Translations under genes and position numbers: made by a program
Shown here: in pieces, positions 7,410 through 15,284 of the stretch
Layout of the letters: each line of letters starts with the position of its first letter
How positions within the stretch are numbered: the first letter of the stretch is position 1
NCBI GenBank assembly: GCA_019114985.1
Contig: DXEM01000026.1
Coordinates: 1 to 32,496, forward strand
From: Candidatus Anaerostipes excrementavium
Lineage (GTDB): Bacteria > Bacillota > Clostridia > Lachnospirales > Lachnospiraceae
Reading direction: 5' to 3'
DNA length: 32,496 bases
The notes under the pieces: generated by a model
What the model was told of the DNA's origin: nothing
The model's input: the letters and a program-made list of their open reading frames with translations, nothing else
Databases searched by the model: none

Positions 7410-8291
7410 ATGCTTGTGAACTTGAAAGAAATCTTAGAAATTGCAGAAGCAGAAGGATATGCGATCCCTTGTATCAATACACCGAATGAAGAGACCGTAC
7501 GTGCAGTCATTGGGGCAGCAGAGGAATTAAATACTCCGATTATTATTGATCACGCTCAGGTACACGATTCTTTGATCCCGATCGAGAGAATCGGGCCGGT
7601 CATGTTAAAATATGCAAAAGAAGCAAGAGTGCCGGTGTGCGTTCATCTGGATCATGGAAGTGATTATGAATTTGTTATGAGAGCGGTAAAAGTCGGTTTT
7701 CCATCTATTATGTATGACTGCAGCGCTCTTCCTTTTGAAGAAAATCTCGCAAAAGTAAAGAAATTTGTACAGTTTGCTCATGCAGCCGGAATTACGGTAG
7801 AGGCAGAATTAGGAGTGATGGCATCTACAGAAGAGGATACCCATGGGGATGATCCGGAGAGCAGAGTTCTGACTAATGAAGATATCAAAGAATTCTTTAC
7901 GAAGCCGGAAGAGGCAAAGCAATTTGCAGAGGAGACAGGATGCGATGCTTTGGCGGTATGTTTTGGAACTATGCATGGAATTTATGCAGAACCTCCGGTA
8001 TTGGATATCGATCGAGTGAAAGCACTTCGTGAAGCAATTCCTGATAGCTGCCGTATTGTAATGCACGGGGCTTCCGGAGTAGAATTCGATCAGGTACAGA
8101 CTGCAATTTCTGCCGGATGCTCAAAAATTAATTACTATTCTTATATGGCAAAAGCAACGACGAAATTTGTAGCAGATAAAGTTGCCGAGACAAACGGAAC
8201 AATTGCCTATCATGAACTTCAGGAAGCAGCTTATGAGTTTATGAAGGGTTATGCAAAAGATGTTATTGAGGCATTTAAAAACGGTAAATAA
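7410..8291 (+). CDS. Class II (zinc) ketose-bisphosphate aldolase, FbaA/GatY family
   Basis: This is a TIM-barrel aldolase that splits a phosphorylated ketose, yielding dihydroxyacetone phosphate (or dihydroxyacetone) plus an aldehyde. The 293 residues show the family landmarks: Asp81-His82 in VHLDHGS (catalytic Asp and zinc His), EAELG at 131-135, His189 in FGTMHGIY, His219 in VMHGASG, and the phosphate-binding region SAGCSKINYYSYM near 234-246. The last segment is usually NxxT(D/E), so phosphate or substrate contacts may differ from standard FBP aldolase. ATG 7410 follows TAGGAGGAAG. It opens a PTS sugar operon behind the PRD regulator. Tagatose-, fructose- or another ketose-phosphate specificity cannot be told from sequence. 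Confidence 0.9.
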   Translation: MLVNLKEILEIAEAEGYAIPCINTPNEETVRAVIGAAEELNTPIIIDHAQVHDSLIPIERIGPVMLKYAKEARVPVCVHLDHGSDYEFVMRAVKVGFPSIMYDCSALPFEENLAKVKKFVQFAHAAGITVEAELGVMASTEEDTHGDDPESRVLTNEDIKEFFTKPEEAKQFAEETGCDALAVCFGTMHGIYAEPPVLDIDRVKALREAIPDSCRIVMHGASGVEFDQVQTAISAGCSKINYYSYMAKATTKFVADKVAETNGTIAYHELQEAAYEFMKGYAKDVIEAFKNGK

Positions 8292-8308
8292 AAGAAAGGA
8301 GACATTTC

Positions 8309-8779
8309 ATGGGAAGTGTGAATCTGGCAGAGGTCTTACTTCCGGAAATGGTAATCCTTGATTGTGATCCTTTTAAAGATAAAGAAGACATGTTTGATAC
8401 AATGACCCGCAGATTTGAAGAAGCGGGCTTTGTATCAGACGCAAAAGCATATAAAAGAGCATTAGAATACCGAGAGTCCCTTGGACCTACTTATATGGGA
8501 AGATTCGTAGCGATTCCTCATGGAAAGTGTAAAGAAGTTTTAAAGCCGGGAATCGGCTTTGTAAGATGTAAAAGTCCATTCTTATATGAGTCTGCCGGGG
8601 AGTCCGGAGAAGTAAAATACGCCTTTGTATTAGCAATTTCTGACAATCAAGAAGATGATTACCATTTAAGGGTATTAGCGACATTAGCAGGAATGTTAGC
8701 GCATGATGAGTTTTTGGAACTTTTAAATCAGGCAGCGAATTATGAAGACTTGATCCAAGGTATCAAAGCATTGTCTTAG
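8309..8779 (+). CDS. PTS IIA component, mannitol/fructose type
   Basis: This soluble 156-residue phosphocarrier takes phosphate from HPr and hands it to IIB. Its active-site segment is YMGRFVAIPHGK with phospho-His71, typical of PTS-IIA-2 (fructose/mannitol/Ntr) domains. ATG 8309 follows AAAGGAGACATTTC and lies 17 bp after the aldolase gene. It is followed by separate IIB and IIC genes, so a full split transporter is encoded. It might also serve the IICB at 22616, which has no IIA beside it. Confidence 0.92.
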   Translation: MGSVNLAEVLLPEMVILDCDPFKDKEDMFDTMTRRFEEAGFVSDAKAYKRALEYRESLGPTYMGRFVAIPHGKCKEVLKPGIGFVRCKSPFLYESAGESGEVKYAFVLAISDNQEDDYHLRVLATLAGMLAHDEFLELLNQAANYEDLIQGIKALS

Positions 8780-8827
8780 ATCTGGTCGTTAAAAAAGAAA
8801 GATAAGATAAAGAAGGAGGTGAATCGT

Positions 8828-9127
8828 ATGAAAGTGGTAGCAGTTACATCATGCGCGACAGGAATCGCGCATACGTACATGGCGGCGGAAGCAATTTTAA
8901 AGATCTGCAAAGAAAAGGGCTATGAATGCAAAGTGGAAAAGCAAGGTGCTCTCGGAATTGAAGATAAGCTAAAAAGCCGCGATATCAAGGCGGCGGATCT
9001 GATTGTTTTTGCAAATGACGTAGGAATCAGCAAATCCGAACGATTTAAAGGATACGAAGATAAGATCCTGCAGACAAAGCCGCACGACGTCATAAAAGAT
9101 CCAAGTATTATTTTTGGAGAAAAATAG
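8828..9127 (+). CDS. PTS fructose-type IIB component
   Basis: A 99-residue cytoplasmic IIB-Fru domain. The N-terminus MKVVAVTSCATGIAHTYMAA contains the phospho-Cys9 in the P-loop signature CATGIAHTYMA of the fructose/mannitol-2 family. It transfers phosphate from the IIA at 8309 to sugar bound in the IIC at 9182. ATG 8828 is chosen because AAGGAGGT (8812-8819) is 8 bp upstream; an in-frame GTG at 8819 overlaps that ribosome site. Confidence 0.93.
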   Translation: MKVVAVTSCATGIAHTYMAAEAILKICKEKGYECKVEKQGALGIEDKLKSRDIKAADLIVFANDVGISKSERFKGYEDKILQTKPHDVIKDPSIIFGEK

Positions 9128-9181
9128 GTATTTCAAAAAAAGAGGAAAAACAAAAAATATTTATGAAAGGAAGGGAAACAA

Positions 9182-10228
9182 ATGAGAGATGTAATAGATG
9201 ATATCAGAGAAGCGTTCTTAACTGGCGTATCCTATATGCTGCCGTTTGTAGTAGCAGGCGGAATCTTAGTAGCGCTGGGATTCCTGCTTGGAGGATATAA
9301 CATTCCAAATGAAGTGGATCCTGGAACGACCTTTGCGTCCTCAATCTTTTGGATTGGAAAGATCGGACTGGATAACTTGATGGTACCGGTCCTGGGGGCA
9401 TATGTAGCGTATTCTATTGCGGATAAACCGGGAATCTGTGTAGGAATGTTTGGTGGATGGATCGCAAATGACCCTTGGAGCATCGGCTACAAATCTGGAT
9501 TCTTAGGAGCTCTGGTTGCCGGAATTATTGCAGGTTATCTTGTCAATCTTTTGAAAAAGATTCCACTGCCGAATGCTTTAAGATCTTTGCTGCCGACTCT
9601 TTTGATCCCGGTTCTTGGATGTGCAGGCATCGGCCTGGTAATGCATTATGTCATTGGAACTCCGTTGGGAGCGCTGACACAGACACTGACTAATATGCTG
9701 AATGATTTAGGAACAGGGAACCTGGTACTGCTGGGCATTATTCAAGGCTGTATGCTGGCATTTGATATGGGAGGACCGTGTAATAAAGTTGCATATGCAT
9801 TTGCCCTGGCATGTATGGAGACAGGAAACTATGCGCCGATGGCAGCGAATTTCGTAGCAAGCTGTGCACCTCCGCTGGCTCTTGCCTTAGCAATGCTGAT
9901 CGCCCCAAAGAAATTTACCAAATCCGATCGGGCGAATATTCCGGGATTTTTTGCAGGAGCGCTTTGTATGATTACAGAATTCGCAATCCCATACGCAGCA
10001 AAAAATTTGAAATACATTCCGTGCTTTATGGTAGGATCCGCAGTTGGATCTGTCATCTCATATTTATGGGGCATTACGATCCGTGCGCCTCATGGCGGTG
10101 TATTCGTTATCTTTGCGATGAATAAGGTAGCTCCATTCTTTATTACCTTACTGATCGCGGGAATCGTATCCGCTGCATGTATTATTCTTGTAACCAAGGC
10201 GCCGGAAAACGAAGCAATCGAAGATTAA
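9182..10228 (+). CDS. PTS fructose-type IIC membrane component
   Basis: The membrane channel of the split transporter has 348 residues and many hydrophobic helices, beginning AFLTGVSYMLPFVVAGGILVA as in FruA-type IIC. The family motifs GGPCNKVAYAF (near 198-208) and APHGG (near 300) are visible and belong to the sugar-translocation region. ATG 9182 follows GAAAGGAAGGG, 54 bp after the IIB stop. Length is normal for a stand-alone IIC-Fru. Homology alone does not show that the sugar is fructose; the downstream enzymes argue for a less common ketose or polyol. Confidence 0.92.
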   Translation: MRDVIDDIREAFLTGVSYMLPFVVAGGILVALGFLLGGYNIPNEVDPGTTFASSIFWIGKIGLDNLMVPVLGAYVAYSIADKPGICVGMFGGWIANDPWSIGYKSGFLGALVAGIIAGYLVNLLKKIPLPNALRSLLPTLLIPVLGCAGIGLVMHYVIGTPLGALTQTLTNMLNDLGTGNLVLLGIIQGCMLAFDMGGPCNKVAYAFALACMETGNYAPMAANFVASCAPPLALALAMLIAPKKFTKSDRANIPGFFAGALCMITEFAIPYAAKNLKYIPCFMVGSAVGSVISYLWGITIRAPHGGVFVIFAMNKVAPFFITLLIAGIVSAACIILVTKAPENEAIED

Positions 10229-10247
10229 AAAGACAGGAGAAAGAAAA

Positions 10248-11162
10248 ATGGCAAAATTAATGGATATTATGGGACATTTCCCTTTTGAACCAGGTGAAAA
10301 GAAACCAATGCTGATTCGTAAACAAGATTATTCAACAGCCTTGTATCCGCCGGATAATGCGTTTACTTCAGATAATACTTTCACAATGGTAACGACAGAT
10401 ACTTTTATGCTTGGAATCTATGAGTTAGGACCAGGAGGTGTATTCGCGCCGCTTGATATTCATCCGGGAGATGAGTCCTACTATATTTTAAATGGAACGG
10501 TTGTACAAAGGAGCGGAAATGGTCAGTTTGCGTATCTAGAGACAGGGGAAGGACTTTTTATGCCGGAAGGCGCATGGCATTGCTGTCATAACTTCTCTGA
10601 TCAAAAAGCAAGAATCTTGTATTTCATTACACCAAAAGCATGGAGCGAATCCATCCCTCCGGCTGTGATTCCGACAGAGGAAGAGACAAAATTTTATAAA
10701 GGACCGAAAAATGATGAGCTTCCGGATATGAGAGGCGCAATCAAAGACATTTCCAGACAGGGATGTACAGATGATATCGGACATTGGCCGGTAGACCCAG
10801 AGGAGGCCAGAGAGACTGGAGCAGTCTATGCAGTACGTGACTTTGAAAAACTCAACAATGTGCATGGAACAACACATCCGATGCTGCTTCGTTTTATTAC
10901 GAGCAATGATTATGGACATTTTGGAGAAATGATCCTCCCGGCAGGCGGATATGGTCCAAGATGTTCTGATCCAGACAGCCATGCAGGAGATGGAGCGCTT
11001 TACTGTGTAGATGGACCGGTAACAGTTAATCTCGTTGACGCTCAGGAAAGTTTTGTCATGGAACCGGAAGATACTTTCTTCCTTCCGGCAGGAACAAAAT
11101 ATCAGCTGGTGAACTTTGAAAACAAACCGGTGAAGGTAGTCTTTGCGATCACAGAATTATAA
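10248..11162 (+). CDS. Bicupin protein of a sugar PTS operon, function unknown
   Basis: A 304-residue protein with two cupin folds. The first (about 50-130) keeps the metal-site pattern: His72 and Glu76 in IHPGDESYYILNG, then His111 in MPEGAWHCCHN with a further His114. The second (about 215-304) has DSHAGDGALYCVDG and PAGTKYQLVN, where the usual Glu and last His are missing, so it is probably structural. Cupins of this kind in sugar operons are often isomerases or epimerases, but no specific function is recognised. It follows the IIC gene by 19 bp with GACAGGAGAAAG as ribosome site. A hairpin terminator (11200-11236) follows, so distal genes are probably expressed at a lower level. Confidence 0.75.
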   Translation: MAKLMDIMGHFPFEPGEKKPMLIRKQDYSTALYPPDNAFTSDNTFTMVTTDTFMLGIYELGPGGVFAPLDIHPGDESYYILNGTVVQRSGNGQFAYLETGEGLFMPEGAWHCCHNFSDQKARILYFITPKAWSESIPPAVIPTEEETKFYKGPKNDELPDMRGAIKDISRQGCTDDIGHWPVDPEEARETGAVYAVRDFEKLNNVHGTTHPMLLRFITSNDYGHFGEMILPAGGYGPRCSDPDSHAGDGALYCVDGPVTVNLVDAQESFVMEPEDTFFLPAGTKYQLVNFENKPVKVVFAITEL

Positions 11163-11199
11163 GAAGAGACTGTGCGCAGGAATGCGGATAAGGTATAAT

Positions 11200-11236
11200 A
11201 TGGGATGATAAGATGTTTTCTTATGATCCCATTTTT
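11200..11236 (+). terminator. Intra-operon hairpin terminator/attenuator
   Basis: ATGGGATGATAAGA and TCTTATGATCCCAT (11200-11213 / 11219-11232) pair with one mismatch and are followed by TTTTT. It sits between the bicupin and HAD genes, so it would split the operon or lower expression of the distal half. Confidence 0.75.
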
Positions 11237-11273
11237 ACCAAAGGATACTCTGCAAAAATCGGAAAGGAAGACG

Positions 11274-11930
11274 ATGATGAAAAAGTACAAAGGAATTATT
11301 TTTGATTTGGATGGAACATTGCTAAATACCGTTTATGATCTGGCGGATAGTGTCAATGAAGTTTTGGAACAGTTTGGATTTCCCGGTCACAGCGAAGAGG
11401 AATATAAGATGAAGATCGGACATGGGTTCCGCAATTTGATCGAAGTCAGTCTCCCAAAAGAACATAGGGATAATGAAACGATCGAGAAAGGACTGGCTTC
11501 CTTTGTAGAGATCTACGATCAGAAATATAAAGACAGGACCGTTCCTTATGATGGAATTCCTGAATTAATGGAAGAACTTTCTAACAGAGGCATTTCTTTT
11601 GCGGTAAATTCCAACAAAAGAACGGACTATACGAATGCGCTGGTGGATAAATTCTTTTCCCATCTTCCTTTTATTGCGGTATTTGGAGAACGGGAAGGAG
11701 TGCCGAAGAAGCCGGATCCTGCGTCAGCTTTGGAAATTACGGAAATGATGAAATTACGGCCGGAGGAAGTCTTGTATATCGGGGATTCTAAGACTGATAT
11801 GCTGACCGGAAAGAATGCAGGGATGGATACCATCGGCGTAACATGGGGATTTCGAGATAAACAGGAACTTCAATCAAATGGAGCCGTGTATATTGTAGAC
11901 CGTCCGGAAGAAATTCTGGACATTCTCTGA
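11274..11930 (+). CDS. HAD-family phosphatase (Gph/PGMB-like)
   Basis: A 218-residue haloacid-dehalogenase hydrolase. Motif I is FDLDGT with the Asp11 nucleophile and Asp13 acid; motif II is VNSNK; motif III is the Lys of VPKKPDP; motif IV is GDSKTD. An alpha-helical cap lies between motifs I and II, as in phosphoglycolate phosphatase and beta-phosphoglucomutase relatives. In this operon it may remove phosphate from a sugar-phosphate intermediate or clear a dead-end product (inference). ATG 11274 follows GGAAAGGAAG and is directly followed by a second ATG; the upstream in-frame ATG at 11205 lies inside the terminator hairpin and lacks a ribosome site. Confidence 0.85.
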   Translation: MMKKYKGIIFDLDGTLLNTVYDLADSVNEVLEQFGFPGHSEEEYKMKIGHGFRNLIEVSLPKEHRDNETIEKGLASFVEIYDQKYKDRTVPYDGIPELMEELSNRGISFAVNSNKRTDYTNALVDKFFSHLPFIAVFGEREGVPKKPDPASALEITEMMKLRPEEVLYIGDSKTDMLTGKNAGMDTIGVTWGFRDKQELQSNGAVYIVDRPEEILDIL

Positions 11931-11935
11931 TCTTA

Positions 11936-11984
11936 ACGTCTTGGGCAGAGCAAGACGTAATGAAAAAAAGAGATGCTCTCTTTT
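11936..11984 (+). other. Two adjacent hairpins between the HAD and RpiB-like genes
   Basis: ACGTCTTG/CAAGACGT (11936-11943 / 11951-11958) forms a perfect 8-bp stem. AAAAGAGA/TCTCTTTT (11966-11973 / 11977-11984) forms another with loop TGC. The second ends in TTTT but has an A/T-only outer stem. They may be an mRNA processing or stability element rather than a full terminator. Confidence 0.45.
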
Positions 11985-12010
11985 GGATCAGAATTCAGAA
12001 GGAGGAACAT

Positions 12011-12463
12011 ATGAAAATATCATTGGGATGTGATGAGGCAGCTTATCAATTAAAAGAAACGATAAAAGAACACCTCCAAAAAGCAGGACATGAGGTGATG
12101 GATCATGGCGTCGGAGAAGGAGAAACCGCTTTATATCCGGATATTGCAGTAAAGACATGTAAAAAAGTGACGGATGGTACTTGTGACCGGGGAATCCTGG
12201 TATGCGGAACCGGAATCGGAATGGCAATGACGGCAAATAAAGTTCCGGGGATCCGTGCGGCAGTATGCCATGATCCATATTCTGCAGAGCGTTCTATTTT
12301 GAGCAACAATGGAAATGTCATGTGCATGGGAGCCAGAGTTATTGCGCCGCAGCTTGCACTGACACTTCTGGATATTTGGATGGGACTTGAGTTTCAAGAT
12401 GGTCCATCGACAGAAAAAGTGGAACGTATTGTCTACTACGAAAATCAGTTTTGCGGGAAATAG
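12011..12463 (+). CDS. RpiB/LacAB-family sugar-phosphate isomerase
   Basis: A 150-residue aldose-ketose phosphate isomerase fold. The catalytic cysteine loop is conserved as Cys65 in GILVCGTGIGMA, and the ANKVPGIRAAVC and GNVMCMGARVI blocks are typical. Against E. coli RpiB (recalled), the His of GCDH is Glu9 here, and the ring-opening His99 falls on Ser98 (ILSNNGNV). Loss of that His fits an acyclic substrate such as a tetrose phosphate, as in EryI/DerI-type erythrulose-4-phosphate isomerases. ATG 12011 follows AAGGAGGAACAT. It is 12 bp ahead of the epimerase gene. Family is sure; substrate is inferred. Confidence 0.9.
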   Translation: MKISLGCDEAAYQLKETIKEHLQKAGHEVMDHGVGEGETALYPDIAVKTCKKVTDGTCDRGILVCGTGIGMAMTANKVPGIRAAVCHDPYSAERSILSNNGNVMCMGARVIAPQLALTLLDIWMGLEFQDGPSTEKVERIVYYENQFCGK

Positions 12464-12475
12464 GAGGTGTCGGAG

Positions 12476-13333
12476 ATGAAATTCAAATTTGGAGTTGATA
12501 CATTTATCTGGGCAGAAAATTATGGAGAAGAACATCTGTGGATCATCCCAAAAGCAAAAGAGCTGGGATTTGAGGTGATTGATTTTGCAATTTCCAATCC
12601 ATATACATTCCCTACGGAGAAAGTAAAAAAAGAATTAGAAAGAGTAGGAATTGACTGTGTTTGTACAACGACGCTGACCAAAGAAACGAATCCGATTTCA
12701 CCAGATCCAAAGATCCGGAAGGCAGCAGTTGACGCTGTGAAAAAATGCATTGATATCTGTAATGAATTGGGCGCACCGATCCTTGGCGGAGTCAATTACG
12801 CAGGATGGGGATACCTGACAAAAAAACCAAGAACCGAAGAAGAATGGAAATATGGCGTAGATTGCATGAGGGAATCGGCAGAGTATGCAAAGAAGACCGG
12901 TAATGTAAATATTTGCGTGGAATGTGTCAATCGGTTTGAAACACATTTTCTGAATATTGCAGAAGATGCTGTAAAATTCTGCAAAGATGTAGGCGTAGAT
13001 AATATGAAAGTACATTTGGACTGTTTCCATATGATTCGAGAGGAAAAGAGCTTTTCCGGGGCAGTCAAAACCTGTGGAAAAGAGTATCTCGGATATGTTC
13101 ATGTCAATGAAAATGACCGAGGCATTCCTGGCACAGGCTTGGTTCCATTTCGGGAATTTTTTACTGCGTTAAAAGAAATTGGATATGACGGTCCGCTGGT
13201 GATTGAATCTTTTGATCCAAGTTTTGAAGAATTAAGCGGGAACTGTGCAATATGGAGAAAATTTGCGGATACAGGAGAAGAGCTGGCAATCGAAGGACTG
13301 AAGAATCTGAAGGCAATTGCAGAGACCATATAG
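12476..13333 (+). CDS. Sugar (phosphate) isomerase/epimerase, D-psicose/tagatose 3-epimerase-like
   Basis: A 285-residue xylose-isomerase-like TIM barrel. The four metal ligands of ketose 3-epimerases are in place: Glu149 (CVECVNRFETHFLN), Asp182 (HLDCFHM), His209 (HVNENDRGIPGTG) and Glu244 (VIESFDP), nearly the same numbering as D-psicose 3-epimerase from memory. The NRFET and RGxPGTG segments are also characteristic. ATG 12476 is chosen because AGGAGG ends 8 bp upstream; the in-frame GTG at 12467 overlaps that site. It lies between the RpiB-like and DhaK-like genes, a combination resembling the LerI/DerI/LerK set for erythrulose, so the substrate may be a short-chain ketose or its phosphate (inference). 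Confidence 0.87.
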   Translation: MKFKFGVDTFIWAENYGEEHLWIIPKAKELGFEVIDFAISNPYTFPTEKVKKELERVGIDCVCTTTLTKETNPISPDPKIRKAAVDAVKKCIDICNELGAPILGGVNYAGWGYLTKKPRTEEEWKYGVDCMRESAEYAKKTGNVNICVECVNRFETHFLNIAEDAVKFCKDVGVDNMKVHLDCFHMIREEKSFSGAVKTCGKEYLGYVHVNENDRGIPGTGLVPFREFFTALKEIGYDGPLVIESFDPSFEELSGNCAIWRKFADTGEELAIEGLKNLKAIAETI

Positions 13334-13345
13334 GAGGGACCGTAA

Positions 13346-14344
13346 ATGAACCGTATAGTGAATGATCCAAATTTTGTTGTGGAAGATATGCTGAAGGGAT
13401 TCGTAAAAAATCATAAGGATCTCGTGGAAAAAACAGAAAATGACAGAGTTTTAAAGTATAAAAAAGCACCAATGGAAGGAAAGGTTGGAATCGTGACAGG
13501 AGGAGGTTCCGGGCATAAACCAGCTTTTATTGGTTATATCGGGGAAAACCTTTGCGATGCAGTAGCTGTAGGGGAGATCTTCTCGTCTCCGACAGCGAAA
13601 GCGTTCTTAGATGCGATCAAAGCGGCAGATTCCGGCAAGGGAGTGGCATGCCTTTATGGAAACTATGCAGGAGATAATATGAATGTAAAAATGGCCATGC
13701 GAAAGGCAAAGAAGCTTGGAATCGAAGTAAAAACCGTAGTTGCCAATGACGACTGTGCTTCTGCACCAAAGAATGAATTAGATAAACGCAGGGGTGTTGC
13801 AGGAGAAGTATTGATGTGGAAGGTCGGCGGGGCTAAGGCTGCCATGGGAGCAAGTTTGGATGAGGTAATTGCTGCAGCCCAGAAAGCCATCGATCATACC
13901 CGCTCGGTGGGAATCGGGACAGCGCCGTGTACGATTCCTGCGGTAGGACATCCGAATTTCCAGATCGAAGATGGCACGATGGAAGTTGGAATCGGACATC
14001 ATGGTGAGCCGGGAATCAACGTACAGCCGTTAAAAACTGCCAAAGAAATTGCAGACGAAATGCTAGATCTGATTTTGCCGGATCTTCCGTTTGAAAGCGG
14101 AGATGAGGTTGTTGTGCTTTTATCCGGGTTAGGAGCAACGCCGGTCATGGAGCAGTACATTGTCTATGACCGGGTAGAAGAAGTGATGGAAGAAAAGGGA
14201 ATCAAAGTCTATCGATCTTACGTCGGAAATTATTTCACATCTCTGGAAATGATGGGCGTTACCTTAACGGTAATGAAACTGGATGATGAATTGAAAGAAT
14301 GTATCGATATGCCGGTAAATTCTGCAGGGCTAAAACAATTTTAA
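13346..14344 (+). CDS. DhaK-like subunit of a DAK-family ketose kinase
   Basis: The 332-residue substrate-binding subunit of a dihydroxyacetone-kinase-type enzyme. It has GGGSGH with His57, Asp110 in NYAGDNMN, and the histidine that binds the ketone covalently, His219, in GIGHHGEPG. In standard DhaK the first loop reads GHEPAH; here it is GHKPAF, so the pocket is altered. That fits another C3-C4 ketose such as erythrulose, or a divergent DhaK. The kinase partner is the DhaL-like protein at 14495. No DhaM phosphotransfer protein is present in the window, so the phosphate donor (ATP or PTS) is open. ATG 13346 follows TAGGAGGGACC. Confidence 0.9.
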   Translation: MNRIVNDPNFVVEDMLKGFVKNHKDLVEKTENDRVLKYKKAPMEGKVGIVTGGGSGHKPAFIGYIGENLCDAVAVGEIFSSPTAKAFLDAIKAADSGKGVACLYGNYAGDNMNVKMAMRKAKKLGIEVKTVVANDDCASAPKNELDKRRGVAGEVLMWKVGGAKAAMGASLDEVIAAAQKAIDHTRSVGIGTAPCTIPAVGHPNFQIEDGTMEVGIGHHGEPGINVQPLKTAKEIADEMLDLILPDLPFESGDEVVVLLSGLGATPVMEQYIVYDRVEEVMEEKGIKVYRSYVGNYFTSLEMMGVTLTVMKLDDELKECIDMPVNSAGLKQF

Positions 14345-14371
14345 GAGATGAACGGAAATGAAAGTGAAATG

Positions 14372-14397
14372 TGGCACAATTTCTTGTGCCATATTTG
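14372..14397 (+). terminator. Hairpin between the dhaK-like and dhaL-like genes
   Basis: TGGCACAA and TTGTGCCA (14372-14379 / 14384-14391) form a perfect 8-bp stem with loop TTTC, followed by a weak T-rich tail (TATTTGTACTT). It is probably an attenuator or mRNA 3'-end stabiliser that lets DhaK be made in different amounts from DhaL. The remaining 90 bp up to dhaL are AT-rich and contain TGTGATAAAAT, a possible extended -10. Confidence 0.5.
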
Positions 14398-14494
14398 TAC
14401 TTAATTCTAATTGGGATTCAAAAAATGCTGTGATAAAATGGTATTAGAATCAAAATAGGAAGCAAAAAATAGAAAATCGTACGAGGTGAAAAAG

Positions 14495-15133
14495 ATGGAG
14501 AGTTTTAAAAATGCAGATGCAGGCGTAATCGTAGATCAATTGATTCATACGATACAGGAACAGAGAGACTATTTAAGTGAGATCGATGGAAAGATCGGTG
14601 ACGGGGATCACGGCATTAATATGAACAAAGGGTTTACAATGTGCGAAGAGAAACTGAAAGGAAAGACCTATGATCTGTCAGAAGGATTGTCAATCCTGGG
14701 AGAAACACTCTTAGATGATATCGGAGGATCTATGGGTCCGCTTTATGGCATGTTGTTTGATGAGATGTCTATGGCCTGTGAGGACGCAGAAGATGTGGAT
14801 GCGGATGTCTTTGGTGAAATGATTACCGGAGCGGTAGAAGGAATTCAGGAAATCAGTCCGGCACAAGTTGGAGATAAATCTTTGCTGGATACATTGGTAC
14901 CGGCAAAAGAAGCTTTTGTGGCGGCAAAAGAAGAAGGAAAAGATTTTGCACAATGTTTGGATGCTATGAATGAGGCAGCAGAAAAAGGATGGCAGTCAAC
15001 AAAAGACTTGGTAGCAAAGATCGGACGTGCCAGCCGGTTAGGAGAACGTTCCCGCGGTGTGTTGGATGCAGGTGCGACCAGCTGTTATTTCATTATCACC
15101 ACAATCGGGAATGGAGCAAAAGGATTATTGTAA
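14495..15133 (+). CDS. DhaL-like nucleotide-binding subunit of a DAK-family kinase
   Basis: The 212-residue all-helical DhaL domain holds the nucleotide and Mg. The Asp cluster is Asp31, Asp36 and Asp38 in IDGKIGDGDHG; further family blocks are GGSMGPLYG, VGDKSLLDTLVPA and GRASRLGERSRG near the C-terminus. It pairs with the DhaK-like protein at 13346. Both PTS-dependent DhaL (tightly bound ADP) and ATP-using DAKs share these motifs, so the donor cannot be decided here. ATG 14495 follows ACGAGGTG; an in-frame GTG at 14486 lies within that ribosome site. It is the last gene of the operon, followed by a strong terminator. Confidence 0.9.
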   Translation: MESFKNADAGVIVDQLIHTIQEQRDYLSEIDGKIGDGDHGINMNKGFTMCEEKLKGKTYDLSEGLSILGETLLDDIGGSMGPLYGMLFDEMSMACEDAEDVDADVFGEMITGAVEGIQEISPAQVGDKSLLDTLVPAKEAFVAAKEEGKDFAQCLDAMNEAAEKGWQSTKDLVAKIGRASRLGERSRGVLDAGATSCYFIITTIGNGAKGLL

Positions 15134-15182
15134 GACCATGTATCATAAATGAATACCTCCATATATTCATATAATGAAAAAG

Positions 15183-15216
15183 GAGCATCAGGTTTGCGAA
15201 CTTGGTGTTCTTTTTT
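15183..15216 (+). terminator. Rho-independent terminator of the sugar operon
   Basis: GGAGCATCAGGTT pairs with AACTTGGTGTTC (15183-15194 / 15199-15210, several G-T pairs) and is followed by TTTTTT. It closes the 7410-15133 operon. Confidence 0.8.
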
Positions 15217-15284
15217 GATTTCATAAGAAACTTGGAACCTGCGAAATAAAAATTTATAAATAGGAAAAAATTTACAGGAAATAA

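Noticed and set aside
11194-11199. TATAAT before the HAD gene as a promoter
   Set aside because: There is no -35 at the right distance, and the next bases are the terminator stem, so transcripts would stop at once.
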